Shown: positions 9,571-19,645, numbered from the stretch's first letter. The stretch is DNA of 64,000 nucleotides from Paragemmobacter straminiformis (GCF_014243445.1 NZ_JACLQD010000002.1:124001-188000); one strand, 5' to 3'. Numbers and translations are program-made. The notes: generated by a model from the sequence alone, not told the origin.

Positions 9571-10050
9571 ATGGATCTGGCGCAAAAGACACCGGAGCAG
9601 CTGGAGCGAATCATCTCTCGCCATAGAGACGCGGGAAAAATGAGCGCTGATTTATGTAAGCAAGCTATGGCTGAGTTGTCCACGCGGGTTGTAAAGGGAT
9701 TTAATCTCACGCACGCAATCGATCATCTTATTGATGCTGCAAGGTCAGGTAAGCCAACAGATTTCAAACAGTTGGCAATTGCCTCAGGCGTATTTGATGA
9801 AAAAATTCATGTCTGGGGAAACTGGGCAACCACCTCACTTAAATTGGATCGTTTGTGTATTTACTGTGTTCACCATGGTTTGCCGCAGCTTACGGCGATG
9901 CTGGGAAATGCTGGCGGTAAGATTGGAGACTCCGTATGTGATGGATTTTTGAAAGGTTTGGATGCAGCTGGGATAAAGTATTCAGGTGAGCCTCGCGCGA
10001 TTTATGAAGAGCATCGCAAAATCTGCATTGAATGGGGCGCAAGTGCTTGA
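9571..10050 (+). CDS. hypothetical protein, third gene of the helicase/GmrSD-like set
   Basis: A 159-residue protein, start ATG with AAAAGG about 6 nt upstream, 41 bp after the DUF262-DUF1524 gene. I recognise no domain. It is mostly helical and soluble, with cysteines at C30, C97 and C100 (LCIYCVHHG) and others near C131 and C152. There is no signal peptide or membrane segment. The close spacing suggests an accessory or immunity-like partner of the two upstream proteins, but this is only inferred from position. Confidence 0.6.
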   Translation: MDLAQKTPEQLERIISRHRDAGKMSADLCKQAMAELSTRVVKGFNLTHAIDHLIDAARSGKPTDFKQLAIASGVFDEKIHVWGNWATTSLKLDRLCIYCVHHGLPQLTAMLGNAGGKIGDSVCDGFLKGLDAAGIKYSGEPRAIYEEHRKICIEWGASA

Positions 10051-10223
10051 TCAGATGTCGTCTCCCAAGGATCTTTGATGCTAGCGACAGCTATAGTCAG
10101 GCAGAGCTTGACCGGTCTATTATAACCCCTGATGGGTAGACCTTTCCAGCCGCACAGGTCCAGCTACCCGGAATAAGTGAGGCGGATGCAACGGCCAATG
10201 TCACGCAGTCCGAAACCGTAGAG

Positions 10224-13118
10224 TTACTTTCCATCCGTCAGATCGCCGATTGCGTCGTCGAAAGTAGCCAGCATACTGTCCATGCCGGCGATGATGCGCT
10301 CAATGGTGGCGCGCCGCTTTAGGATGGACGGTGCTTCGAGCATTGCGGCAACGACTTCATCACCAAGTGGGGCCTTACCCGTGTATATCATACGACCGAA
10401 GAGTATGCCGAATGCGGTGGGGTCAAGCTTCTCTTCAGAACAGAACCGCGAAAAGGCTGCATCTCGTTCTGAAGCCCAATATGCAGCGAAAATAGCGTGG
10501 ACGTCGTCGTTCGGACCCAGAAGCGGCATTTTTTCGTCAATGAATCTGCTGATAAGGTCACGTTTGTCGCGCAGTTGCGTTTCTGACAGCAAGAGGTCGA
10601 AAATCCGTTTCCGCTGCGCTTTAGCTTTACCGACAGAGATTTCTCCCTCTTGTACAGCCACATTGAGGTTAGCGAGCAAGGCAACAATGTAGGCGACGTT
10701 GATCTCGTCGCGCCGGATCAGTTCCAGTTCAAAGTCGATTTCTTCCAGCGGCGATGTTTCGTCATCCTCTTTCGGCTCCTTGGTCTTCTGCGCCAGGTCG
10801 AGGTACTTAGATTTAAAATCCTCGAAATCCTGCGGGGCCATGGCGAGGTCGTTCGGTTTGAATTCGCTGTAGCTTGCAAGGACGTTACGGATGCGGATCA
10901 GTTCGCGGAACCGCGTGACAAATTCTGCCTCTGCATTTTCATCCGGCAGATCGTCCACAGCATCCGGGTTCGGAGTCAACGTAAGCAGGTTCCGGACTGC
11001 TTCCTCGAATTTTTCGAGTTGCTCCTCATACGTTCCGACAAGGATTGTCTCCCGGGCATTCTTGTCCGCGAACAGGGCAATAGCTTCGTCTGTGCGTTCC
11101 TTTAGATCGCGGAAACAGACGATGTTCCCTTGGCTCTTCTCCTGACCAAGAATGCGGTTGGTGCGAGAAAACGCCTGGATCAGGCCGTGGAACTTCAAGT
11201 TCTTGTCGACGTAGAGCGTGTTCACCGTCTTCGCGTCGAAGCCTGTCAAAAACATGTTCACGACCAGCAGAATGTCGACACCCTGATCCGGCACAAAACC
11301 CTTTCGATCCCGTGACTTGACCCGCTTTGCGAGGGCGCGGTAATAGGTATAGAACCCACCACCGTCCAAGATGCTTTCATTCGTGCCGTAGCGAGCATTG
11401 TAGTCCGCGACGTAGCCGGCAAGCTTGTCGCGGCGTGGGATCTGGGCGCCGGTCGCTGAATTGGTCGGAAAGTTTGTCTCGGGGATCAGGTCGTCTGCCT
11501 CGGTGTCTTCTTCGTTCGCAGCGTAAGTGAATATCGTCGCAATCTTAAGGTCGTGTGCCCCGGCCTTCCTTCTTTCCTCGAAGCGGTCGTAATACTTTAT
11601 CAGACCGTCGACCGACCCGACGCACATCATGGCCCCGAACTGACGGCCACGGGTCTTGCGGTCGTGGTTGTCGATGACCCAATCCACCACCGCCTCGACG
11701 CGTCGCGGGTCTTCCATCACTTCGCGCGACGCGAGTTGCTTTTCGCGTTCGGCCTTGGCCTCGGGCGTCTCACCCTCAATCGGGGCGGTGGTGGACATGT
11801 ATTCGACCGAGAAGCGAAGCACGTTCTCGTCGCGGATGGCATCCGTGATGACATAGGTGTGCAATCGTTGGCCGAAGAGGTCGGCCGTGGTTCGGCGGCC
11901 CACGGCATTGTCGGCAAAGATTGGGGTGCCGGTAAAACCAAACATCTGCACGCGTGTGAAGAATTCACGGATCTTGCGATGTGCATCGCCGAACTGGCTG
12001 CGGTGGCATTCGTCGAAGATCATTACGACGCGGCTGTCTTTGAGCGCCTGTAGGGCAGGGGAGAAGCTTTCGCGCGAGATTGCGGTGTTCAGCTTCTGGA
12101 TCGTAGTGATGATCAGTTTGCGTCCGGGTTCGAGGAACTGTTTAACCAGCGCCGCCGTGTCATCCGTGCCGTCGACCGATCCCGGCGAGAAGAAGTTGAA
12201 TTCTTGCGTGGTCATGTAGTCGAGGTCGGCGCGGTCCACGACGAAGAGCACCTTTTCGACCTTGGGGTTCTCGCACAGGTTCTGCGCTGCCTTGAAGCTG
12301 GTGAGCGTCTTACCCGAGCCCGTGGTGTGCCAGATATAGCCGTTCTCGCGTCCGGCCTTGACCCGTTCGGTGATCGCCTCGACCGCGTAGTATTGGTAGG
12401 GCCGCAAGACCATCAGTATCTGGTCGCTCTCGTGCAGCACCACGTATTTCGCGATCATCTTCGACAGGTGGCATTTTTCGAGGAAGAAGTCTGCGAACGG
12501 CTCCAGCCGGTTCATCGCCTTGTTGTCGGTGTCCGACCAGGTGAAGGTCTGCTTGAAGCTTTGGTGCCGGTTGTTGGCGTAGTAGCGCGTGTTCACGCCG
12601 TTCGAGATGACGAAGATCTGGACGAACTGGAACAGGCCGCCGGCGGCGGCAAAGCTGTCGCGCTGGTAGCGGTTGATCTGGTCGAAGGCGGCCTTCAGCT
12701 CGACCCCGCGCCGCTTTAACTCGATCTGGCAGAGCGGCAGTCCGTTCACCAGCAGGGTCACGTCATAGCGGTTGGCACGGCGGCCCTGTATGCCGATCTG
12801 TGTCGCGACCTGGTATCGGTTGCGGCACCAGTGCTCGAGGTTCATGAACTGCACGTAATGGCTGCTGCCATCGTCGCGGATCAGGTGGAACCGGTCACGC
12901 AGGGTGTGGGCCTTGTCGAAGACATTGCCCTTTTCCAGATGGTTGCGGATTTTGCCGAACTCGGCATCCGAATAGGTGGTTTCGTTCTGCGCGCCCAGTT
13001 CGGCCCGCAGGTTGGCCCAAAGCGCCGTCTCGGTCGGCAAGGATACCGGCGCCCAGCCTTTGGCTTTGAGCCGCTCGATCAGGATTGCTTCAAGCTGGGC
13101 TTCGGACTGGATGGACAT
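10224..13118 (-). CDS. hsdR: type I restriction endonuclease subunit R
   Basis: A 964-residue translocase/nuclease subunit of the type I complex. The N-terminal nuclease domain has a PD-(D/E)xK core (RYDVTLLVNGLPLCQIELK). The SF2 motor follows, with Walker A TTGSGKT, the DEAD-box variant DECH and the motif FTGTP. The C-terminal helical region for complex assembly is complete, and the length is typical of the family. The ATG start lies 9 bp after the hsdS stop, so it is the last gene of an hsdM-hsdS-hsdR operon. It cuts DNA lacking the methylation set by HsdM/HsdS. It appears intact. Confidence 0.95.
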   Translation of the reverse strand: MSIQSEAQLEAILIERLKAKGWAPVSLPTETALWANLRAELGAQNETTYSDAEFGKIRNHLEKGNVFDKAHTLRDRFHLIRDDGSSHYVQFMNLEHWCRNRYQVATQIGIQGRRANRYDVTLLVNGLPLCQIELKRRGVELKAAFDQINRYQRDSFAAAGGLFQFVQIFVISNGVNTRYYANNRHQSFKQTFTWSDTDNKAMNRLEPFADFFLEKCHLSKMIAKYVVLHESDQILMVLRPYQYYAVEAITERVKAGRENGYIWHTTGSGKTLTSFKAAQNLCENPKVEKVLFVVDRADLDYMTTQEFNFFSPGSVDGTDDTAALVKQFLEPGRKLIITTIQKLNTAISRESFSPALQALKDSRVVMIFDECHRSQFGDAHRKIREFFTRVQMFGFTGTPIFADNAVGRRTTADLFGQRLHTYVITDAIRDENVLRFSVEYMSTTAPIEGETPEAKAEREKQLASREVMEDPRRVEAVVDWVIDNHDRKTRGRQFGAMMCVGSVDGLIKYYDRFEERRKAGAHDLKIATIFTYAANEEDTEADDLIPETNFPTNSATGAQIPRRDKLAGYVADYNARYGTNESILDGGGFYTYYRALAKRVKSRDRKGFVPDQGVDILLVVNMFLTGFDAKTVNTLYVDKNLKFHGLIQAFSRTNRILGQEKSQGNIVCFRDLKERTDEAIALFADKNARETILVGTYEEQLEKFEEAVRNLLTLTPNPDAVDDLPDENAEAEFVTRFRELIRIRNVLASYSEFKPNDLAMAPQDFEDFKSKYLDLAQKTKEPKEDDETSPLEEIDFELELIRRDEINVAYIVALLANLNVAVQEGEISVGKAKAQRKRIFDLLLSETQLRDKRDLISRFIDEKMPLLGPNDDVHAIFAAYWASERDAAFSRFCSEEKLDPTAFGILFGRMIYTGKAPLGDEVVAAMLEAPSILKRRATIERIIAGMDSMLATFDDAIGDLTDGK

Positions 13119-13127
13119 CGGGCACCG

Positions 13128-14342
13128 TTACACGAACATCTGTTGCAGGAGGCCCTTCTTGAAGGCCTCCATTCTTGAGGTCTGGCTACGAACGGCGGCA
13201 ATCTTGTCGTCTATCGCTAAAATGGCGTCGGCTATTTTGCGTTGCTCGTCTATGCAGGGGACGGCCAGTCTGATTGAAGCAAGAGCTGGATACTTCAGAT
13301 TCCACGTATCCGACGTCAGACCCTGTGAGCTACGCTCGAAAAGAAAAATCACAGACGGAAGTTTGAAGTAGTAACCCCAAAAATCCATTACCTGCGGTGA
13401 CGTAGCATAGATGACTGTATATGCCGGACTGACAATACCGTTGTATTTTGAAACTCCACTGGCCCCCTGCCACATGCGCATTGAGTTGTATGCAATATCT
13501 CCTGCTCGGACGGATTTGTAGTTTGATAGATCTGCGCTAGCGCCATCTGTTCGATCAATCTCAGCAGCGCGGACTACGCCTTTGTTCATCGTGACCGAAA
13601 GCAACTCGGCTAATATGTCGCCCCGTTGGGCGCGCTCGACAAACACCGCTCCAAGGCGTTTTTCTTCCCAGTCTGGAAAAGCGGATCCATCTTCGCGGGT
13701 GAAACGAATTTTTTGCGAGAAGAGCTTCTGCATCAGCCCCGCCTTGAACCGCGTTAGCGCTGCTTCTTTCCGCCGCAGCCCCGAAATTTTGCCATCCACC
13801 GCACCGAGGAAAGACGCGATTTTTTGCTGTTCGGGGAGGGTTGGAAGAGCGACAGTGAAATCCGAAAGGATAGCTTGGCTGAGGTTGCTGATATTTGTTC
13901 CGCCGCCCATTTCATCCAGATAGCGCCGAAACTTTGGGCCTCTAAAAAGGCGGCCGCCAAAAATTGAATCAACACTTTTCGAGGTGCGTCGTCCCCGAAT
14001 GGTAAAGCCAGAAAAGGACGCCACCGCCTGCATGCGTCCGATGTGGAGGCACCGTCCAATCAACGCCTTGTTTCCATTGGAGCGGACAAAAAGTAGGTCG
14101 TTCTCTTGCAGCACGTCTCGATCGGTAAGCTTCTCAGAAATATGAACCGTGGGAAGGCTCTCAACATCGTCGAAATACTCGTTCCTCTGGAACTCCGAAA
14201 CTCCCAGAATCCGGACCTCCTCACCTGTCATGTCTCGGGTAAAGTTTAGCCCATTTCGGAATTCATAGACGCTTCCTGCTTTCGTAAGTCGCCACTCCCC
14301 AGCAAACTCTGGAAATCGCAGCTTCGGAATAGCCCCGCTCAT
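13128..14342 (-). CDS. hsdS: type I restriction-modification specificity subunit S
   Basis: A 404-residue subunit with two target recognition domains, each followed by the conserved helical spacer. The first spacer contains LPEQQKIASFLGAVDGKI and KAGLMQKLFS; the second contains DEQRKIADAILAIDDKI and KKGLLQQMF. Each recognition domain reads half of a bipartite DNA target, which cannot be predicted from sequence here. The ATG start overlaps the hsdM stop by 4 nt, with a GGAG upstream. It is complete at both ends. Confidence 0.95.
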   Translation of the reverse strand: MSGAIPKLRFPEFAGEWRLTKAGSVYEFRNGLNFTRDMTGEEVRILGVSEFQRNEYFDDVESLPTVHISEKLTDRDVLQENDLLFVRSNGNKALIGRCLHIGRMQAVASFSGFTIRGRRTSKSVDSIFGGRLFRGPKFRRYLDEMGGGTNISNLSQAILSDFTVALPTLPEQQKIASFLGAVDGKISGLRRKEAALTRFKAGLMQKLFSQKIRFTREDGSAFPDWEEKRLGAVFVERAQRGDILAELLSVTMNKGVVRAAEIDRTDGASADLSNYKSVRAGDIAYNSMRMWQGASGVSKYNGIVSPAYTVIYATSPQVMDFWGYYFKLPSVIFLFERSSQGLTSDTWNLKYPALASIRLAVPCIDEQRKIADAILAIDDKIAAVRSQTSRMEAFKKGLLQQMFV

Positions 14343-15892
14343 ACCGGAGACTCCAGCCCAAGCTCGGCGCAGAAGGCACGGATTTGCGCGTCGATCGGGG
14401 CCATGTCCTTTTCGACCTGATCCAGTTCCTGCGCCACGGCGGCAAGATCAATCTCGGCCTCTGCCTCGAACGTATCCACATAGCGGGGAATGTTCAGGTT
14501 GTAGTCGTTACCAGCGATCTCGGCGACACTGGCGCGGTGACTAAACTTTGCCTCCTCGTTCCGAGTGCGATATGCAGTGACGATACGGTCGACATCCTCG
14601 TCCCGCAGGCGGTTTTCATTCTTGCCCTTCTCGAAACACGAAGAGGCGTCGATGAACAGCACATCGTCCGTCTCGCGGCATTTCTTGAAGACCATAATGC
14701 AAGTCGGAATGCCGGTGCCGTAGAAGATGTTGGCGGGCAGGCCGATGACGGCATCGAGCCAGTTCTTTTCCCGGATGATGTATTCGCGGATCACCCCTTC
14801 GGCGCCGCCACGGAACAGCGCACCGTGGGGCAGGACCACAGCCATCGCACCATTCTCGTCGAGATGGGCCAGCATATGGGTGACGAAGGCATAGTCCGCC
14901 TTCGACGACGGAGCGAGCTTCCCATATTTGGCAAAGCGGTCGTCCTGCAGGAACAGCGGCCGCGCCGACCATTTGGCCGAGAAAGGCGGATTGGCGACGA
15001 TCGCCTCGAACTGCATCCCCTCATGCTGGGGGTGTTCCAGCGTGTCTTCCTGCTTCAGGTCGAAGTTGCGGTAATGCACCCCGTGCAAGATCATGTTCAT
15101 GCGTGCGAGGTTATAGGTCGTGCGGTTCATCTCCTGCCCGAAGAAGTCGCCCACATCGCTTACCTCGCGCGCCACACGCAGGAGCAGGGACCCCGACCCG
15201 CAGGTCGGGTCATAGACCGATTTCAGCCGCGTTTTGCCGGTGGTGACAATGCGGGCGAGGATCGTGGAAACCTGTTGGGGCGTGTAGAACTCACCCGCCT
15301 TCTTGCCAGCGCCGCTGGCGAACTGGCCGATGAGGTATTCATAGGCGTCGCCCAGCACATCGGCCTTGGCATCATCCAGCCGGAAATCGATGGCATCGAG
15401 GTGGGTCAGAACACGCGAAATGAGGGCATTCTTGGCTTCTTCGGTGCGGCCAAGCTTGGTGGATGTCAGGTCGAGGTCTTCGAAGAGATGATCGAAGTCT
15501 TCCTCGGACGCAGTGCCCATGGTCGAACGTTCGATGTTAGACAGGATTGTTGCCAGGTCGCCTAAGATGAAAGCCCCTTCTTCCCCTCGCTTCGCGACTG
15601 CCGAGAAGAGTTCGGACGGCTTGAGGAAGTAACCAAGCGCCTCGACCGAGGCGTCCTTGACGGCGTCGAGCACGGCAGCACCCTCGGCCGACGTTTCGTC
15701 AATATCGGTGAAGTCGATCTTGTCGTTGTCGAGGATGCGCGTGGCGTAGGCGTGCATCCGCTCGGAAAGGTACTTGTAAAAGATGAAGCCCAAAATGTAG
15801 TCGCGGAACTCATCCGCATCCATTTTGCCGCGGAGGGTATTGGCGATATCCCACAGTTTTTGTTCAAGTTTTTTCTTCTGTTCGTCGGTCAT
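14339..15892 (-). CDS. hsdM: type I restriction-modification DNA methyltransferase subunit M
   Basis: A 517-residue N6-adenine methyltransferase subunit. An N-terminal HsdM helical domain (EQKLWDIANTLRGKMD) is followed by the SAM-binding motif DPTCGSGSLLL and the catalytic motif NPPF (VANPPFSAKW). The open frame extends upstream to a TTG, but the ATG at 15892 gives the usual MTDEQKKKLEQ-type start and has GGGGAC upstream, so I chose it. It leads the minus-strand operon and is coupled to hsdS by an ATGA overlap. Confidence 0.95.
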   Translation of the reverse strand: MTDEQKKKLEQKLWDIANTLRGKMDADEFRDYILGFIFYKYLSERMHAYATRILDNDKIDFTDIDETSAEGAAVLDAVKDASVEALGYFLKPSELFSAVAKRGEEGAFILGDLATILSNIERSTMGTASEEDFDHLFEDLDLTSTKLGRTEEAKNALISRVLTHLDAIDFRLDDAKADVLGDAYEYLIGQFASGAGKKAGEFYTPQQVSTILARIVTTGKTRLKSVYDPTCGSGSLLLRVAREVSDVGDFFGQEMNRTTYNLARMNMILHGVHYRNFDLKQEDTLEHPQHEGMQFEAIVANPPFSAKWSARPLFLQDDRFAKYGKLAPSSKADYAFVTHMLAHLDENGAMAVVLPHGALFRGGAEGVIREYIIREKNWLDAVIGLPANIFYGTGIPTCIMVFKKCRETDDVLFIDASSCFEKGKNENRLRDEDVDRIVTAYRTRNEEAKFSHRASVAEIAGNDYNLNIPRYVDTFEAEAEIDLAAVAQELDQVEKDMAPIDAQIRAFCAELGLESPV

Positions 15893-16368
15893 GCCCGTCC
15901 CCAATGTTGCTCTTGCCAAGGAAATGGGTCTGCGCCTCGGTTCGCAGAAGATTTTTGTCAGGTTTTCACCTGTGGCTGCAACCCCTTGTTGTAGGAGGCG
16001 GGTATCGGTCGTCGTTCGCAGCCCATCAGGTGGCCGAGCCTGCGCCGTTCCGCCTGCGGCGGGCCTTCGGCGGTTTTCTTATTTGTTCTATACTGTTCTA
16101 TTACATTCTATAGCGGGATATGCCTTAAAAAACAGATGCTTATGGGGTTAATCACGCTATGAAAGCGGTGTTCAGGCCGCACAAGGCGCCTTTGGCGATG
16201 TATTTGACGAAGTTGCGACCTACGAACGAGGCACCCGGGGTTGAAAAAGCGGCGACAGCCAATGGAGTCAACGGCGGACAGATAGAGCACGGATTCAAAC
16301 CCGATTCCGATTAATCACTCGGCCTACCCAGATTTCGTTCAACACGAGACGGATAGGGCCATGTTGTG
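15893..16368. other. divergent intergenic region
   Basis: No gene is supported in these ~475 bases. The region separates the minus-strand hsd operon from the plus-strand recombination module and must hold promoters for both. An AT-rich patch around 16080-16135 is the most promoter-like part, but I cannot assign -35 and -10 boxes with confidence. Confidence 0.5.
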
Positions 16369-17157
16369 ATGCACAAATTCAAGATCTCCGCGAACGCACG
16401 TGACTTTTTACGAACCTTTGATCTCGGGGCTCCCGAGATCAGGCTGGTTTACGCACTTTTCTTTGTGATGCAGCGCATTGAAAGCAATCAATCCATCAAC
16501 GAAGGGGAAACCATTCGTGCTTACCTCTCTGATCTGAGGAAGTCGGCTTTACCCCCGGAACGGGGAACCAGACTGCTTCGCTGTGTCATCGACCGGCTTC
16601 ATAAAACAGACCTGTTTAAAGTGTTGAATGTCACGAATTGTAGCCAGTTCATCGAATATCAATTTGGCGATGCATTCATCGACAAAATCTGGGATGTTCC
16701 GACCAGATATGTGGTCGCGAATGTCAAGGAAATACGGGAGTGCAGGACTTCGCATGAGATCCATTTTTTAATGCTTGTTTGGGGTTGCCATAAACAAACG
16801 TACCCATATTTTGAATTAAGGGCTGATGAGTGGGGCGATCGAAGCTGCCAAAAGAGATGGAAATTAGCGGCCGCACGGATCTCGAAGCGCCTTGGCTATA
16901 CTTTGGTACTTTGTCCTGACATTCAGCAATTCAGCAGAACACTGCGCCGTGTTAAGGTCCGGGTAATGACTCAAGGCTGTATCTGGTATAGAAAATCTTT
17001 TTATTCATCATCCGGATGTACCGAACTATACGAAGCCAAGGATGGTGCTTGCAGAAAGCTTACAAATCAGCAATTGATTGAACGCAGGATTGGCAGTGTA
17101 TTCGTACATGATGGGCAAGAACCCGATGAAGTCAGCTTGCTTGATGGCGAGACTTAG
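16369..17157 (+). CDS. hypothetical protein at the head of the recombination module
   Basis: A 262-residue protein of unknown family. The ATG at 16369 follows directly on a GTG, and GGATAGGG lies about 10 nt upstream. The first half is helical; residues ~120-200 (NVKEIRECRTSHEIHFLML, then KRWKLAAARISKRLGYTL) could form a winged-helix DNA-binding unit of the sort seen in plasmid Rep or relaxosome proteins. That is a weak impression. It is followed after ~90 bp by an HTH-like gene and then by two recombinase genes on the same strand, so a role in controlling or starting recombination is plausible. Confidence 0.55.
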   Translation: MHKFKISANARDFLRTFDLGAPEIRLVYALFFVMQRIESNQSINEGETIRAYLSDLRKSALPPERGTRLLRCVIDRLHKTDLFKVLNVTNCSQFIEYQFGDAFIDKIWDVPTRYVVANVKEIRECRTSHEIHFLMLVWGCHKQTYPYFELRADEWGDRSCQKRWKLAAARISKRLGYTLVLCPDIQQFSRTLRRVKVRVMTQGCIWYRKSFYSSSGCTELYEAKDGACRKLTNQQLIERRIGSVFVHDGQEPDEVSLLDGET

Positions 17158-17245
17158 CACATCCATAATTGTTTTATTAACATTTTGGCATTGTATTTTT
17201 TAATCTGCAGCAATCGAACCCAACTTCTCACAATAGAGGTTGGGA

Positions 17246-17770
17246 ATGCACATCGAAACGTCAATCACTTGTCACCGCCGCATTGAAGAAGCTGCGTTTC
17301 TTCTGGGCCTTAGCTATCGTTCAACCCTTCGGCTGATACGAGATCACGAGGTCTGCGTTGTTGATGAATGCATCGATTTAGGTGGTTTGCTTCTGTGTCT
17401 TGGAGTGCCAAGCGATGTTGTCGTCCAATCTATCCATCTTAAGCGGATATTCCTGACTGGAAGCGAGTTAGCTCAGCGGCTTGGTATCTCATCACGAACA
17501 GTTTCCACATACGCGCGCGGAACTCGCAGACTTGAAGGATTTCCACGCTCCATTCGTATAAGTGAGAAAGTCAGGCTATTCTTCGAAAGCGATTTGCAAG
17601 AAATGGAATTTGGAACTTCTAATCAATCGGACTTTACTTTTACACCTGTGCATGCACCTAACGATCCAGCCGAATCCGTCATTACAGAGTTAAATATTTC
17701 AACTATCCAGTTCAATCTTGAGGAGCTTATTCCTCGTCCGCCAAAGAATAAACGGGTTCGGAAAAAATGA
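17246..17770 (+). CDS. putative helix-turn-helix protein of the recombination module
   Basis: A 174-residue protein. Two short segments look like MerR- or excisionase-style HTH units: EEAAFLLGLSYRSTLRLI near residues 13-30 and GSELAQRLGISSRTVSTYARG near 75-95. The C-terminus is basic (PPKNKRVRKK). The ATG at 17246 was preferred over the TTG at 17240 because AGAGG lies 7-11 nt upstream. Position directly before the recombinase genes fits a recombination directionality factor or regulator, though the family is not recognised. Confidence 0.6.
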   Translation: MHIETSITCHRRIEEAAFLLGLSYRSTLRLIRDHEVCVVDECIDLGGLLLCLGVPSDVVVQSIHLKRIFLTGSELAQRLGISSRTVSTYARGTRRLEGFPRSIRISEKVRLFFESDLQEMEFGTSNQSDFTFTPVHAPNDPAESVITELNISTIQFNLEELIPRPPKNKRVRKK

Positions 17771-17776
17771 CAAACA

Positions 17777-17793
17777 TCCCAATTTTTTTGGGA
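17777..17793 (+). terminator. small hairpin after the HTH-like gene
   Basis: TCCCAA and TTGGGA form a 6-bp stem with a T5 loop, 6 nt past the stop of the upstream gene. It may attenuate transcription into the recombinase gene or have no role. Confidence 0.3.
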
Positions 17794-17878
17794 GCGGAAA
17801 GATTTGATATGCATGTCATTTTTCACTTCTGATTTTGAAATTATAGCCAATGTATCATTTATCCAGAGGAGTTCTATC

Positions 17879-19645
17879 ATGATGAATATTATTCCTGGTC
17901 GTGCAAGTTCTTTCGCGGATGTCGTTGAATGGGCAAGATTGAACCGCGGTTTGGATGACTTCCGCGCCGTCGCTCGCGTTGAGAAACTCTGGGAGAACGT
18001 TCCTCTTTTTAGCCGCCCAGCAGATCTCGGTGGATTCGAAAAGCAGTTCCCCCTTCATGGTTTTGATCCGGCTGTGCACAAGTCAGAGTTTGCATACAAG
18101 GCTTGGCGTCGCAAAGTCGTCTCTGTCTTGAAGGCATTCGCGGCGAGGCAAACCACTTCGTCGGCCTTGGTAAAACAGGTTGAGACAGACGGTGTGCAAC
18201 TTGTCTGGCAGCGGCTGTTAGGTCTCGTTGTTCAACATGTGGAGTCCAGCGCCGAGCCTGCTCTCAAACCGCAGCAAATGCTCCCAGTTCAGTTTCTTTC
18301 GCGGCATTCGGTACGACTTGGCATCACGCCTGCCGACCTGTCGGCACAAACTTTGACCCGACTTGGTGCTGATCTTGACGGGAACGACCGCCGGACCGTA
18401 ATCGCGGCACTTCGAATACTGAACCGCTTGCGGTCGGTTCCAAGGATTGAAGCTCTGTTGGGAGCAGAAGCTTACACCCTCTCGCCATGGCCTCGAAGGC
18501 ACGCAATCGGTGAACTACCCGAGGCGCTAAGGTCCGAAATCGAACAATGGCTTGACGTTTCTTGTGGCGGCAGTTTCGACCTCGTCGCTGATATGCTGAT
18601 CAACGCTACATCTAAAAGTGATCGCGCAAAGAAGAGCGTTGCTCTTAGGCGGTTTTGCGAAGCGGCCATTGAAGTTGATCCGGCGCGCAACTGCAGCACC
18701 CTTGCGGAGTTTATGAACGTTGAGATCGCAACGGCAGTCTTGCGCCGATGGCTCCAACATGGAGACAAGAAAAGACTCTCCAATCGAACTATCTCTAGCT
18801 ACTTCAAAGCAGTCAAAACCGTTGCGGCGCATAACCAGGTCGATGTGGCCGGGTTCTGCGTTCTTGAACGGACGACCGTGGTCCTCACCGAAGGACGGCG
18901 TGACGGTGATATCATGTCGTTACGTGTAAGGAAGTTCTGTGAAACGTTACTCGGCACAAAAAGTCTTCAAGTCAAACTGTTAACACTTCACGTTCAAGCG
19001 CGCCGTCTCGCACAGTCCCTGCTCGACAGAGCAGAGGCAAATGAGCGCGAACTATCCGGAATGGAACTCTATCGTGTCCGACAGCTGGGTGCTTTTGCGG
19101 CCTTCTGCGCAATAGAAACTTGCGCCGTCCCTTTGCGGATCGAGAACGTCATGCGGCTGACCTTCCGCGGGCCGGATGCCAATCTGCTCATGCCAACTAC
19201 CGCAACTCCTTTCGCGCGCATCATGCTTCCGGGGAAGGTTGTGAAGAACCAGAAGCCCGTTGATGCAGCACTCCGACAAGATCGCCGGAACGGCTTGGAT
19301 ACCTTGCGCTGGTATCTGAGTCAGGTTCGCCCGCTTTTTCCTAGCAGCGACGGGAACGACCATCTGTTTCCCGCAGTGCGTGGAGATGGGCCGTTGTCGA
19401 AGACGCTCTTTCGAAACTGGTTTATTAAGATCAGTCGGAGCCTCGGCCTACCGATGCGTCCGCACAACTTCCGCCATGGCCTCGCGTCACTGCTGATTCA
19501 ACAGTTTCCGGGACAGTATGAAGCGGTTGCAGTTCTCTTGGGTGACACAGAGAGCACTGTCAGGAAATACTACGCATGGGTAAATCGTCGTTTGCAGATC
19601 GAAGCGGCCCAAGCTCTCGTCGTGGAGCTGGCAAATGCGGCGTGA
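17879..19645 (+). CDS. tyrosine recombinase of the recombination module
   Basis: A 588-residue protein. The C-terminal third is a tyrosine recombinase catalytic domain: Arg I in VPLRIENVMRLTF, the HxxR box in RPHNFRHGLASLL, an LLGD in place of the usual LGH, and the nucleophile region STVRKYYAW. The long N-terminal part (~350 residues) would hold the core- and arm-binding domains. The ATG at 17879 has GAGGAG 7 nt upstream and was chosen over the TTG at 17804. It overlaps the next gene by 11 nt, so the two are co-translated. It is distinct from the island integrase at 30833-33205 and may move a smaller element nested in the island. Confidence 0.8.
   Translation: MMNIIPGRASSFADVVEWARLNRGLDDFRAVARVEKLWENVPLFSRPADLGGFEKQFPLHGFDPAVHKSEFAYKAWRRKVVSVLKAFAARQTTSSALVKQVETDGVQLVWQRLLGLVVQHVESSAEPALKPQQMLPVQFLSRHSVRLGITPADLSAQTLTRLGADLDGNDRRTVIAALRILNRLRSVPRIEALLGAEAYTLSPWPRRHAIGELPEALRSEIEQWLDVSCGGSFDLVADMLINATSKSDRAKKSVALRRFCEAAIEVDPARNCSTLAEFMNVEIATAVLRRWLQHGDKKRLSNRTISSYFKAVKTVAAHNQVDVAGFCVLERTTVVLTEGRRDGDIMSLRVRKFCETLLGTKSLQVKLLTLHVQARRLAQSLLDRAEANERELSGMELYRVRQLGAFAAFCAIETCAVPLRIENVMRLTFRGPDANLLMPTTATPFARIMLPGKVVKNQKPVDAALRQDRRNGLDTLRWYLSQVRPLFPSSDGNDHLFPAVRGDGPLSKTLFRNWFIKISRSLGLPMRPHNFRHGLASLLIQQFPGQYEAVAVLLGDTESTVRKYYAWVNRRLQIEAAQALVVELANAA

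Noticed and set aside
14384-15565. Plus-strand frame of about 390 codons
   Set aside because: It is antisense to hsdM, which has all methyltransferase motifs.
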